A stretch of 64,000 nt of DNA from Lucifuga dentata (Eukaryota; Chordata; Actinopteri; Ophidiiformes; Bythitidae): NCBI GenBank assembly GCA_014773175.1, contig VXCM01000204.1, positions 321,663 through 385,662 on the forward strand, read 5' to 3'. The notes below the pieces were generated by a model. It was not told the origin of the DNA. It was given only the letters and a program-made list of their open reading frames with translations, and did not search any database. Below, piece by piece: positions 47,241 to 58,532 of this stretch. How positions within the stretch are numbered: position 1 is the first letter of the stretch; every line of letters starts with the position of its first letter. The position numbers and the translations under genes are program-made.

Positions 47241-49183
47241 AAAGCTCCTACAGGTTGTGCAACTTGGGCTGTTGCAGACAAAAGTTAACAATTACGAGAA
47301 TCATGGTGAAACCTTTGGTCAGCAACCCAAAACAGTAGTCCTAGATCACAGTAAGAGAAAAGTCCATTGATGGCAGCCTGCAACAAAATTTGGACGGTGT
47401 CAGAAATTTAGGACATGCAGATGGGTCCTTTTCGGAGACGTCTGTGTCAACGTCTGCCTCGTGTCCATGTTAAGTATAAACCAGACCTTACGCTTAAACA
47501 CTCAAAATCAACAGTATAGTCCTCTATGACTTCCAAGAAAGCATGAGAATGGAACATGAGATACAGCCCAGGATCACAGGCTGGCTCTCTTGCTTGCTGT
47601 ATGGGAGAGTATAGCAAGGAAAGAAAGAAGAGAAAAGATGAAGGTATTGATGCCATGAAGGCACACAGCAGCATCCCTGCATATGGACAAACACATGTTG
47701 ATTTGGTACCACAACAGTAAAGAGGAGAGACTTGACATGCTGTGTCAGTCACATCTTCCCTTCATCACATGTAGAGAGCAGTCAGTGGCGGTCAAACAGA
47801 AAGGTCAACTAAAAGGAAATAGCTGATTTGGCCATGATGTTGCTAGGTAGACATACTGATATTATTATTGCCCTTAATGAAATAGAAATTATTTACAGTT
47901 CATTTTCCACAGTTATTTAACAGTTTATATGCCTCATTACTGAAGCTTATCTCTGCTTCTTTTACATCTCAGTCGTGCAAAGTTACATTCACGTACACAC
48001 ACATGTGCGTAGAGTGTTTCCACAGGTTGCTTCCTTATCCGCTAATGCAGGAGTGGAAGTTGTTATGAAATCAACAGGCAAGTCAGCCCAATCCTGTGAT
48101 CTCTCCTGACAGCCTCAAGAGACTTGTGTGTGCTTATTGTGTGTGTTGGATTGTTAGTGCTTGTGTCAGCTTGTGTCTGTATGTGTGTATGTGCATGCGC
48201 ATGCTCCTTTCATTGCCTGCATGTGGGTCAAAAGGGTGGAGATCAAGGGGCAACTCCCAGTGATAGCCAAAGTTTGATTGGCTCTTGTTGTTACCCTGAG
48301 AGATTTTGATTAGCTCTCCAGTCCAGCAGTCAGTGCAGCAAGCAGGTAGGGGAGGGTCTTCACTTTGCTCTGTTGCTAGGTTACAGGTATACCCAATAGA
48401 TTTGGAGATATAGAGATCGAGTAGCGATAAGGATGAGGATGGGTGTGGACCTGTGTGTGTACACGTGCAAGGATGTGCCACTGTGTGTGGGTGCGTGTGT
48501 GTGTGTGTGTGTGTGTGTGCGCGTGTGTGTGTGGGTATCAGGCAGGGGTTGATAGGACTAAGGGTCAGGAAGGTGGAAGGAAGAGACAGAAGGGGAGCGA
48601 CACAGGGAGAGAAAACAGATTTCTGGAAATTGATTTGAAAGGAGGTTTTTTTTGTGCTTTAGTGGAGAGTCTTGTTTGTATAGACAAGCCTTGTTTACCC
48701 ACATTTCACCAATCCAAACTGACAGCTTGTCCAAACAACTATAATAGACCCAATATGGACAGATCTGAAATTACCCAAATTTCCTCACAGATTTATGCTG
48801 TATAAATGGGACTTACAGCCCAATTTTGGAATCAAAATGTTCTGTTTTTCCATTGATTTACTGAAACATCTATTCATAATGCCACATAAATTAGCAGGTG
48901 CAGCATTTAAATTAATATTGGCCAGCAGATCCCAGGCCAGTGGTTGTTTTTTAATTCATTAGGCTGTTGTAGTATTAATCACAGGCTGGTTTAGAGAACA
49001 CCACCCTGAGAACAGCTGTTCCGCTGCACTTAGATTACAATCATAGAGCGGTCAGTCCCCACTAATCGAGGTCATTTATCAATCCGGAAGACCACACACA
49101 CAAATGTGCACACACTAAAATACGCACACTCACTGATCGATGGCTGGGCTGGGCCGGTACAAAGGATTGATGGGTTCTTGGCT

Positions 49184-49232
<49 letters not shown>

Positions 49233-49673
49233 ATGCGTGTGTGTGTGCGTGTGTGTGCTGGTATTAGCTCAGTGAGTATAGAGAGCTCCAGAGGCTAAAG
49301 ATCTGTAAGGATTAACCAGTCACTTAAAATGTGTCAGTGCTGTCATTTAGAAAAATTGTAAAGCTGCACAATATGTCATAATTCTGTAGTTATTGTGATC
49401 TGACAGTGAACAAATTGTAAAAGGCGATAATTTCAACATGGCCAACTTTCACAACCCTTTGCTATTTTCTGTTTAGCATATTTTTTTTTTCCTTTCAGTC
49501 TCTCAAACTTATTTACTGACAAGAAAGTATCCAAAAAATGTATTAAATGAGATTTAGACTAACTTTTATTGAGCAGCTAGTTAGCATTTCAACTTCTCAG
49601 CACTTCAGGATTCATCATTTACCTGCAGCTACTTCACAGTGAAAGTAATTAGGAGTCTAACAAAAGCAATTCA
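47241..49673. other. Intron 2 segment, simple repeats
   Basis: GT-rich tracts lie at 48480-48535 and 49185-49258. No exon was recognised. Confidence 0.6.
49185..49258. repeat. (GT)n tract with GCGT units
   Basis: An alternating purine/pyrimidine tract of about 74 bp with several GCGT and one GCAT unit. Confidence 0.92.
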
Positions 49674-49885
49674 TTAAAGGACCACATCAATGATTTTGTA
49701 TGTTTGAGTCTAATAAATACAACCTGCATACACGCTACATTACTGCCAACCATTTTCCGAAACATACTACTGGAGTGGTAAATTTTAGATTTATTTTTCT
49801 CTCTTCCAGACTGTCATTGGTTTCAGTTCACTCCAATATGCTATTAAAATCAACTTGTAGAGATTTGAAACATCCTTGAGAATCC
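49674..49885 (+). mobile_element. Left-end fragment of the TTAA-flanked MITE family
   Basis: Begins TTAAAGGACCACATCAATG with GTTTGAGTCTAATAAATAC, then ACATTACTGCCAACC, CATACTACTGGAGTGGTAAA, CATTGGTTTCAGTTCACTCC and ATCAACTTGTAGAGATTTG. It stops after about 210 bp, so the right two thirds are missing. Confidence 0.75.
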
Positions 49886-50267
49886 TGGAGTCATCTATTC
49901 ACTGTTGCAGATGACACTGGTATTTGATGTTTACCCATTAAGAAACCAACTAATTGAGGACCTGTAAGCCATTTTTCTCTCAAACCACAGACTATGATGT
50001 ACTTAGCTTCTTGCACAGGTGTGCCTTCCAATATTCTCATCACCACCATCACCATCGTCATCATCATCTCACATGTAACCATTAGACCAGTCATCCTCAA
50101 AGTCCGGACTCTGATCCGGATCTGGACCAAACCACAACTGTCTCCGGACTCTGAGCAAATTATATTTTTCATATGTATTATTTGTGTTACATGCAAGACA
50201 TTGCTGCGATGCAACAAGTCACAATTCTCCATCTACTGCAAACAGTGCTCTGAATGCTCCATTGCTG

Positions 50268-50396
50268 TGTGAGAATGTCTACTCTGCTTTGGTTTGGTCC
50301 AATCACATTCAATGTCCCATCATCTCCATGANTGTGAGAATGTCTACTCTGCTTTGGTTTGGTCCAATCACATTCAATGTCCCATCATCTCCATGA
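50268..50396. repeat. Exact 64-bp duplication flanking a single N (probable assembly artefact)
   Basis: Bases 50268-50331 and 50333-50396 are identical around the N at 50332. The sequence is complex rather than a microsatellite, so identity strongly implies one locus represented twice. Confidence 0.87.
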
Positions 50397-51325
50397 CAGC
50401 GATGGGTTGACACAGCGTTGGGCTCATTGAGAGTTGACAGCACAGCTAGTTTCATCAGCAGTTAGCTTGACTCAGGGTCGGATTAGCCATGGAGAGGGAC
50501 TTTTCCCAGTCCCCCCTCCTCTGCTCGACACAATCCAGCCCTGGTTTGACTGACCTTAATAAATGGACCTTTGTCTTAATGAAAATTTTTTTTGTGGAAC
50601 TTTAAAATTTGTATTTGAGTACCCCCGCATTAGACTGTTCAACCAAGAAAAGTAGTAGAAAGTAGTCCCAAACCCCTGTATTGTACAGATATTATTGATT
50701 GTGTATTCACCAATGTGTATTCAGTTTAAACCTGTAAATTGCAAATCGCATATTGTCAGAATTCAAATTTATTCCACTATTGTTTATTGTGGTGTTCCCC
50801 TTGTTTTCCAATTCATATGCAAGGTAAAATTTGGATTGCCAAGCTTTATAAACAAACTCTGAACCTCATAGGCATTCATTTCCACAGAGAGTATGTAGGG
50901 CTCTGCCCTAGGGGCTGCTTGGAGTTCAGAGCTTTGCTGAAGGGCACTTTGGCATTGTTGGAGGTGCTGTGGATGTAAGATATCAGGCACTCATATTTGG
51001 AATACACCTTCCTGTGGGTTTGGATTAAATTTGATCCAGCAATATATCAGCAAATATTCAAGCTTCTCATCTTGCAAAGCAAACTTGCCACCCTCGTTAG
51101 AAACTACAGACTCTCTGCTAATACCTGAGACATGCTGTGAAAAGAAAACAGTCAAGATCAAGTGCGGAAGCTTCTGGAGATTTGATCTGTAAACATTCAC
51201 CACACTTGTCCTCACTCCTCCATGTTGGTCAGGCCAAGAACATTTGGCTGTCTGGGAAAGCTGTAAGATTGCAGAGAAAAATAATGAAATAGTGAGGCTG
51301 AAAGAGAGGGAATGAGTGGAACATT

Positions 51326-51356
<31 letters not shown>

Positions 51357-52494
51357 AAAAATGAGGTGGAGGAAGAGCTTTACTCTTTTCTGCTGTTGAG
51401 CTGATTATGGAATGAATGTGCCTCTCATTTCTTATGTTGCTAAAAGGATTCCTTTCCGCTCTGAGTCTTACTCAAATCATTCATGTTCCTTTTCAGATTT
51501 TCCACTTGTGTTGCTGTTCATCTGTCACTTTCAGATTATCTTATCTTTACCCATCACTTTATTCCTCAACTCCTCCTGTACCCTCTAGGTTATCACACCT
51601 TTCTTTCCCCTCTGATTCCTCTGCTGATACTTTTCTTTTCTCCTTTTCATCCTGGTGATTCATAATCTGTTTGGACAGAAAACAGAGGGAGGGAGCTTCT
51701 GTCCTGATGAGTAACAGGAATTGGGAGAAAGCGAAACAGCAATTGGTGTACTAACCGTCTGTCTTTTAGTCTATCTCCCAGACTGTGAGTGTCAGTGACT
51801 GTGCTCCTGTCTGTGTCAACATACTCTGCCTGAACTAAAATTTCCACACATTATGTGGTCATGCTGGCCAGATTTAACAAACTCCTGCTATTCCCAGACC
51901 CATACCAACCCAAGTCTGTTTATGTAACGTGGGCAGTTCTCTGTCTTTTGCCTCTTGTCTTTTTCCTACACCTGGGTCTGCTCATCATCCACTCAGAGCG
52001 CCTCAACCTTTTAGTGTTATGTGGAATGAAGAGACAGTAAGAGAGGATGGAATATTATTAGGAAAATAAGAGATAATGGGCAAGAATCAAAAACAGAGTT
52101 ATAATGAAAAAAAGAGGAGGAAGATCAAAGGAATTGAAATAAAGTGGAGAAAGGTTATGAGGAGATGAGGAGGAGGAGGAGGAGGGATATGAAGAGGAAG
52201 ATGAGAGAGGAAACAGAAGTGTATATGAGCCACAGTGCACCATTCAGACTCATAAGAGCAAAGATGTTACTGGAGCTGACTGACTAAAGCCTCAGCGTGG
52301 CATTGTGGGGAAGTGGAGGAGGGTTTTTCCTGTCTACAACCCCCCCCTCCACATGCACACACAAGGAAAATAAAACACACACAAGTTCCTTTAACTTAGG
52401 CATTTTTACAAGTCCCATATTTTGTTTTAGGGAGGTCACTGACAGTTGATGTGTGTAAGCCTGCCTGGAGAGATTTAACCTAGACTAACCCAGA

Positions 52495-52524
52495 CTGTGT
52501 GTGTGTGCGTGCATGCGTGCGTGC

Positions 52525-52558
<34 letters not shown>
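52495..52558. repeat. (GT)n tract with GCGT units
   Basis: About 64 bp of GT repeat with several GCGT and GCAT interruptions. Confidence 0.92.
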
Positions 52559-52561
<3 letters not shown>

Positions 52562-52656
52562 GCTGACATACTGAGTTCGAAATGTAGGCCAAAAAGGAAT
52601 GATTTGCAAATGAGAGGAAAGAAGAAGGGAAAGGCAGCAACTGACTGAGACCAGGC

Positions 52657-52699
<43 letters not shown>

Positions 52700-53322
52700 G
52701 GCAGCAATACCAGTGTGATTTCAGCTGTGTAGGTCTTAGCGATGTAACCCTGTCACTGTCACCCTGCTCAGCTCATTACCCAGAGTGGCCTATAAAAATG
52801 GTCACTAAAGAAATACACACACACACACACACACACACACGGAGGGAGGACAGAGTAGAAGACAAGAGAAGGTCTCCCTCTGTTTACATTTGATGAATTT
52901 TGTTTGCTGCTTTGGAGTTATACTGCTCATCTTCCCTGATTAACATAATTGGGCAATCTTCTCTCTCTTCAGGACATTAAGTAAATAATTTAATTGACTT
53001 AATGAATCTATCTTAATAGTTAACCTTAATTACACGTCTCTCTCTGTTTATGCTCTCTCAGCTCTTTACCTTTTCTCCTGTGAGAGTAAAGCCGCAGAGA
53101 GGAAAGGGTCATAAATGTCTTATATATTTAGCATCCCTGAATGTTTTAAATAGCTTTGGTTCATGCTGCCCTCATGAATTTCAAATAAATCTACATTTCT
53201 GCTTGAGCTGTAATCATAATCCAAACACAAAACTGGGGAATATAAAGATTTGATTAGGTGCTGATTCAGTAAAACACTAATAATATTTGCTGGGACATGT
53301 CTTGCTAATCTCTTTCTCTCTC

Positions 53323-53357
<35 letters not shown>

Positions 53358-53476
53358 GAAGTGTTTCTAATTTTTTAAAATCAGTTTTACAATTGTAGAA
53401 TGAGCTGATTCTTTCATGAATTAAAGGGTGAATGGAGTGTCGCACAGTATTAGTCACTCTCAGAGTATGTGTGTTG

Positions 53477-53507
<31 letters not shown>

Positions 53508-53646
53508 TTCCGTGACTGTCTCTGGCCTGCCTGCCTGTGGATGCATGTGTGCATGTGAAGTTAGCCCGCAGTAGCAGGACTACGAATCAGATCAAACACA
53601 CACAAAGACACACACAGAGTAGACTGACATGCTGACACCAGATCAA

Positions 53647-53690
<44 letters not shown>
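53647..53690. repeat. (CA)n microsatellite
   Basis: About 21 uninterrupted CA units. Confidence 0.95.
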
Positions 53691-53692
<2 letters not shown>

Positions 53693-54469
53693 CTCCGAGC
53701 TGAAGGGGCCCAACTGGGTGTGACTTTGATCCTCACCACAGCATCCTCTCTTCCACTCCAACACTCCTTTTCTGCTACTCTTTGCTCTCATGTGCCCCAT
53801 AGGACACTTAACCAGGACTCAGGTTTCTCTTCAGATCTGCAAATAGAGTTGGTATGCCTTCAAACACAGAGGATGCTCCTGTAGTAACTGGACACTCAGT
53901 TTGTAGCTTCCAGATTTGGATCTCATATGGGCTTCAGGGAGAGCTGTGGTTAGTGTCACCATCTCAGTGGCCATGAGGGTAATAATAACCTAGTATATAT
54001 GTTAAATTGTGAGCATGTGTGTGTGTGTTTGGCTTGGTAATGAACCAGATGTGCCTGCATGGTGCAGGTTCCACTCTGCAGCAATGGTATTAATATTTTT
54101 TTCTTCAATCCCGGTGATGAGAATTGATCGTAATATGACCTTAAAAACATATTTTAAGCTTTGTTTCCCCCCAGTTGTTAATAGATGTGAGTTGATAGAA
54201 AGTAGTTTTTTTTTCCACACCTTCGTTGTTTAGAGATTAATTGGACTTGGGTGCATTTTGCATCTGTCTTTGAACAGCTGTCAAATGCTTGCCAAAACAT
54301 CTTTGGTTTGATATGTTAGCATGCTATCAAGGTTAGCATGTTGTTGTACTGTATGTGCTCAGTATGTGCACCATCTCCATTCATTTACCACTGGGATGGG
54401 TTTGCTTGGCATTTTGCCCCAATGTTGACTATGACTAATGAATGGACAGTCTTTTGTTGTGATATTATA

Positions 54470-54695
54470 CTGTGTTCATTGTGCCTTGGAACTGGCAAGG
54501 CATAACTTGTAATTACATAATTACGACCACCACACATTCAGGCTAAACAAAGTGGGAGACGCCATGAAAACTTTTGTTTTGTTTGCACTTCCAGAACCAA
54601 ACAAAGTCACATTTTCATATTTATGAGCTATTAAAACAGCATTGCCAGTGCTGTATGTTTAACCTGTTAGTGTGTCTGTATCTAAATGTTCATTT
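54470..54695. repeat. Diverged interspersed repeat that received the LINE insertion
   Basis: Block order matches 9330-9560 up to the insertion point: GGAACT, ACGACCACCACACATTCAGG, GCCATGAAAACTTTTG, ATTTATGAGCTATTAAAAC, GCATTGCCAGTG, AACCTGTTAG. The uninterrupted sister copy continues with TTCTAAAGGTTCATTTG where this copy carries the LINE target site. Confidence 0.6.
54680..54695. repeat. Target-site duplication, copy 1 (LINE 3' side)
   Basis: ATCTAAATGTTCATTT, identical to 57754-57769. It directly abuts the LINE 3' end. Confidence 0.9.
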
Positions 54696-57600
54696 CTTCT
54701 TCTTTTCCTTTCGGCTTTCCCTTCAGGGGTCACCACAGCGAATCATCTGCCTCCATCTAACCCTATCCTCTGCCTCCTCTTCTCTCACACCAACTAACTT
54801 CATGTCCTCTTTCACTACATCCATAAATCTCCTCTTTGGTCTTCCTCTAGGCCTCCTGCCTGGCAGTTCCAACCTCAGCATCCTTCTACCGATATGTTCA
54901 CTATCCCTCCTCTGTACATGTCCAAACCATCTCAGTCTGGCCTCTCTGACTTTATCTCCAAAACATCTAACATGCGCTGTCCCTCTGATGTACTCGTTCC
55001 TGATCCTATCCATCCTCGTCACTCCCAAAGAGAACCTCAGCATTTTAGTCTCTGCTACCTCTAGCTCTGCCTCCTGTCTTTTCCTCAGTGCCACTGTCTC
55101 TAAGCCATACAACATCGCTGGTCTCACCACCGTTTTGTACACCTTTCCTTTCATTCTTGCCGAGACTCTTTTGTCACACATCACACCTGACACTTTTCTC
55201 CACCCATTCCAACCTGCTTGCACACGTTTCTTCACCTCTTTTCCACACTCTCCATTGCTCTGGACTGTGGACCCTAAGTACTTAAAATCCTCCACCTTCT
55301 TTATCTCTATTCCCTGTAACCTCACCATTCCACTTGAGTCCCTCTCATTCACAGCCATGTATTCTGTCTTGCTGCGGCTAACCTTCATTCCTCTCCTTTC
55401 CAGGGCATATCTCCACCTCTCTAGGTTTTCCTCCACCTGCTCCCTGCTCTCACTACAGATCACAATGTCATCTGCAAACATCATAGTCCAAGGGGATTCT
55501 TGTCTAACCTCATCTGTCAGCCTGTCCATCACTACAGCAAACAAGAAGGGGCTCAGAGCTGATCCTTGGTGTAGTCCCACTTCCACCTTGAACTCCTCTG
55601 TCACACCTACGGCACACCTCACCACTGTCTTACAGCTCTCATACATGTCCTGCACCACTCTAACATACTTCTCTGCCACTCCAGACTTCCTCATACAACA
55701 CCACAGTTCCTCTCTCGGCACCCTGTCATATGCTTTCTCTAGATCTACAAAGGCACAATGCAGCTCCCTCTGACCTTCTCTGTACTTCTCTATCAACATC
55801 CTCAAAGCAAATACTGCATCTGTAGTACTCTTCCTTGGCATGAAACCATACTGCTGCTCAGAAATGCTGACTTCTGCCCTTAGTCTAGCTTCCACTACTC
55901 TTTCCCATAACTTCATTGTGTGGCTCATCAACTTTATTCCTCTGTAGTTGCCACAGCTCTGCACGTCTCCCTTGTTCTTAAAAATCGGCACCAGCACACT
56001 TCTCCTCCATTCCTCAGGCATCCTCTCACTCTCTAAGATCTCGTTGAACAACCTAGTCAAAAACTCTACTGCCACCTCTCCTAGACACTTCCATACCTCT
56101 ACAGGTATATCATCAGGACCAACTGCCTTTCCACTCTTCATCCTCTTCAGTGACCTCCTCACTTCATCCTTACTAATCTTTGCAACTTCCTGGTTCACAA
56201 CGGTCACCTCTTCTACTCTTCGTTCCCTCTCATTTTCCTCATTCATCAGCTCTTCAAAGTACTCTTTCCATCTTCCCATCACACTTCTGGCACCTGTCAA
56301 TACATTTCCATCTCTATCCTTAATCACCCTAACCTGCTGCACGTCCTTCCCATCTCTATTTCTCTGCCTCGCCAACCTGTATAAATCAGTCTCTCCCTCC
56401 TTACTGTCCAGCCTAGCATACAAGTCATTGTACGCCCTTTGTTTGGCCTTTGCCACCTCTACCTTCACCTTACGCTTCATCTCCCTGTACTCCTGACTAC
56501 TCTCTTCAGTCCTCTCAGTGTCCCACTTCTTCTTAGCTAACCTCTTTCTCTGTATACACTCCTGCACTTCCTCATTCCACCACCACGTCTCCTTATCTAC
56601 TTTCCTTCCAGATGACACCCCAAGTACTCTCCTACCTGTCTCCCTGATCACATTAGCTGTAGTTGTCCAGTTATCTGGAAGCACCTCTTGGCCACCCAGA
56701 GCTTGTCTCAACTCCTCCCTGAAAACCACACAACACTCCTCCTTTTTCAGCTTCCACCACTTTGTCCTCTGCTCTGCCTTTGTCCTCTTCATCTTCCTCA
56801 CCACCAGAGTCATCCTACACACCACCATCCTATGCTGTCTGGCTACACTCTCACCTACCACTACTTTGCAGTCACTGATCTCCTTCAGATTACATCGTCT
56901 ATACAAGATGTAGTCCACCTGTGTGCTCCTACCTCCGCTCTTATAAGTCACCCTATGTTCCTGCTTCTTCTGGAAGAAAGTATTCGTTACAGCCATTTCC
57001 ATCCTTTTTGCAAAATCTACCACCATCTGTCCTTCTGCGTTCCTATCCTGGATGCCAAACTTGCCCATCACTTCCTCATCACCTCTGTTGCCTGCACCAA
57101 CATGTCCATTGAAATCTGCACCAATCACCACTCTCTCGCCTCTCGGGATGCTCTGCATCACTTCATCTAACTCACTCCAGAATTTCTCCTTCTCTTCTAA
57201 CTCACATCCTACCTGTGGGGCATAACCACTAACAACATTGAACATCACACCTTCAATTTCTAACTTCAGGCTCATCACTCTGTCTGACACTCTCTTCACC
57301 TCCAGTACATTCCTAACAAACTCCTCCTTCAAGATAACTCCTACTCCATTTCTCTTTCCATCTACACCATGATAAAACAGCTTGAACCCTGCTCCTAAGC
57401 TTCTAGCCTTGCTACCTTTCCACCTGGTCTCTTGAACACAAAGTATATCCACCTTTCTTCTTTGCATCATGTCAGCCAACTCTCTAGCTTTTCCTGTCAT
57501 AGTCCCAATATTCAAAGTCCCTACTCTCATCCCTAGGCTCTTGCCTTTACTCTTTTCTCTCTGCCTACGGACACGCCTTCCTCCTCCCCAATTTCCACCA

Positions 57601-57753
57601 CCACCCTGTAGGTCAACAGTACCGATGGCAGTCGTTGTTAACCCGGGCCTCGACCGATCTGGTATGGAAGTCATAGGAATGATTCGCATCTTTGCTTTGG
57701 CATAGGTTTTACGTCGGATGCCCTTCCTAACACAACCCTAAATCTAAATCTAA
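54696..57753 (-). mobile_element. Full-length RTE-group non-LTR retrotransposon
   Basis: A 3,058-bp element on the minus strand flanked by an exact 16-bp target-site duplication. The 5' end carries AGGAAGGGCATCCGACGTAA and then AACCTATGCCAAAGCAAAG, a 5' UTR of about 65 bp. One long ORF follows and its stop lies inside GTGACCCCTGAAGGGAAAGC. The element ends in CCGAAAGGAAAAGAAGAAG, the short simple-repeat tail typical of RTE elements rather than a long poly(A). Both ends are present, so this is not the usual 5'-truncated copy. It lies antisense to the host gene in intron 2. Assignment within the RTE group (RTE, RTEX, Expander-like) is from memory and not resolved. Confidence 0.9.
54723..57689 (-). 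CDS. LINE ORF: AP endonuclease and reverse transcriptase (988 aa)
   Basis: A single uninterrupted frame encoding one polyprotein that nicks the target and copies element RNA into DNA. The AP-like endonuclease spans about residues 54-295, with N60 (GTLNIG), E87 (QETRW), D192/N194 (GADFNGHVG), D259 (QVDYIL) and H286 (ARQHRMVV). The reverse transcriptase spans about 560-780: NYRGI 581-585, GFMPRKSTTDA 615-625, FVDLEKAYD 647-655 (D649), GLHQGSALSP 705-714, and the catalytic FADD at 738-741. A C-terminal region follows, with RPAMLYGLE and a basic GRRPRGRPKRRF stretch near 944-955. Length is within the usual RTE range of about 950-1,050. The start ATG at 57689 is the first in the frame; a downstream Met at residue 54 is possible. 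No stop, frameshift or missing catalytic residue was seen. Confidence 0.9.
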   Translation of the reverse strand: MRIIPMTSIPDRSRPGLTTTAIGTVDLQGGGGNWGGGRRVRRQREKSKGKSLGMRVGTLNIGTMTGKARELADMMQRRKVDILCVQETRWKGSKARSLGAGFKLFYHGVDGKRNGVGVILKEEFVRNVLEVKRVSDRVMSLKLEIEGVMFNVVSGYAPQVGCELEEKEKFWSELDEVMQSIPRGERVVIGADFNGHVGAGNRGDEEVMGKFGIQDRNAEGQMVVDFAKRMEMAVTNTFFQKKQEHRVTYKSGGRSTQVDYILYRRCNLKEISDCKVVVGESVARQHRMVVCRMTLVVRKMKRTKAEQRTKWWKLKKEECCVVFREELRQALGGQEVLPDNWTTTANVIRETGRRVLGVSSGRKVDKETWWWNEEVQECIQRKRLAKKKWDTERTEESSQEYREMKRKVKVEVAKAKQRAYNDLYARLDSKEGETDLYRLARQRNRDGKDVQQVRVIKDRDGNVLTGARSVMGRWKEYFEELMNEENERERRVEEVTVVNQEVAKISKDEVRRSLKRMKSGKAVGPDDIPVEVWKCLGEVAVEFLTRLFNEILESERMPEEWRRSVLVPIFKNKGDVQSCGNYRGIKLMSHTMKLWERVVEARLRAEVSISEQQYGFMPRKSTTDAVFALRMLIEKYREGQRELHCAFVDLEKAYDRVPREELWCCMRKSGVAEKYVRVVQDMYESCKTVVRCAVGVTEEFKVEVGLHQGSALSPFLFAVVMDRLTDEVRQESPWTMMFADDIVICSESREQVEENLERWRYALERRGMKVSRSKTEYMAVNERDSSGMVRLQGIEIKKVEDFKYLGSTVQSNGECGKEVKKRVQAGWNGWRKVSGVMCDKRVSARMKGKVYKTVVRPAMLYGLETVALRKRQEAELEVAETKMLRFSLGVTRMDRIRNEYIRGTAHVRCFGDKVREARLRWFGHVQRRDSEHIGRRMLRLELPGRRPRGRPKRRFMDVVKEDMKLVGVREEEAEDRVRWRQMIRCGDP

Positions 57754-57769
57754 ATCTAAATGTTCATTT
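57754..57769. repeat. Target-site duplication, copy 2 (LINE 5' side)
   Basis: ATCTAAATGTTCATTT, identical to 54680-54695. It is preceded by extra AAATCT units at the LINE 5' junction, possibly added during integration. Confidence 0.88.
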
Positions 57770-58479
57770 ATGGCCTGTTAATGTGTATTCATCTCATCTC
57801 GTCTCGTCTCGTCTCAGTTCTCTCCTGCTGTCTTTTTGTTGTTTTGGTCTTCTTATATAAATTAGAATGTATCTTGATTTTTTAATATAAAGTTCTTCAT
57901 TTGAGAACATTTTCTAATCTAACTATAAAGGCAGGAATCTCTGTCTGTGGCACTTTTGTCTCTATATAGTAAATAAATAAATAAATTTTGATTTGCTGTG
58001 ATATTGATTCCATCCATTCAGAGGGTTTTCTTGCTGGTTTGTACTGAACACTTGTGTAGGTCACAGACAATCTAATTATTACGCTAATCAAGTGTTGCAA
58101 ACACACTCGACTGATTGCTCATACCAGCATGCATGTCAATGTTCTCTTAAGACCTGATAAAGCATCTAATATTCTAATAATATCTAATATCTAACATAAT
58201 CTAATATTATTCATTAAAAGTCTCAACCCTGGAATTAGGCTGTTGCTTTTAGAAGAATGATAATGTAACAAACTGCGTGACATCTGTGTTACTTTTTGTT
58301 GAAATATTTTGAATCTTATCATTTTGCTTTCAAACATTTATTGCAGAAACAACTATAATGCTATTAAAATACAATCGAACAGGTAGTGTTTTTCCACGAC
58401 TATGTGCTTTATGTATTGTTCTCACATATGATCCCATGTTTTGGTGGCAAAGAATAAAAACCCCAGAAATATGGAAACA

Positions 58480-58532
58480 TTAAAGGATCATAGGAGTGAT
58501 TTTGCATGCTTTAGCCCAATAAATACTACCAG
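58480..58532 (+). mobile_element. Short left-end fragment of the TTAA-flanked MITE family
   Basis: TTAAAGGATCATAGGAGTG followed by TTTTGCATGCTTTAGCCC and AATAAATAC matches the family terminus, then similarity stops. Confidence 0.6.

Larger units (their letters stand above)
49886..54469. other. Intron 2 segment, simple repeats
   Basis: Contains the duplication around the N at 50332, a GAG-rich stretch near 51331-51352, GT tracts at 52495-52558 and 52661-52697, a TC tract near 53310-53357, GT at 53479-53507 and CA at 53647-53690. No exon was recognised. Confidence 0.6.

Noticed and set aside
50085..50160. Conserved-looking stretch GTCCGGACTCTGATCCGGAT
   Set aside because: It resembles a common dispersed repeat and shows internal GTCCGGACTCTG duplication, but boundaries and family could not be supported.
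54574..55773. 399-codon + strand open frame
   Set aside because: It is the antisense shadow of the LINE reverse transcriptase frame and has no domain of its own. The same applies to the smaller + strand frames at 55948-57170.
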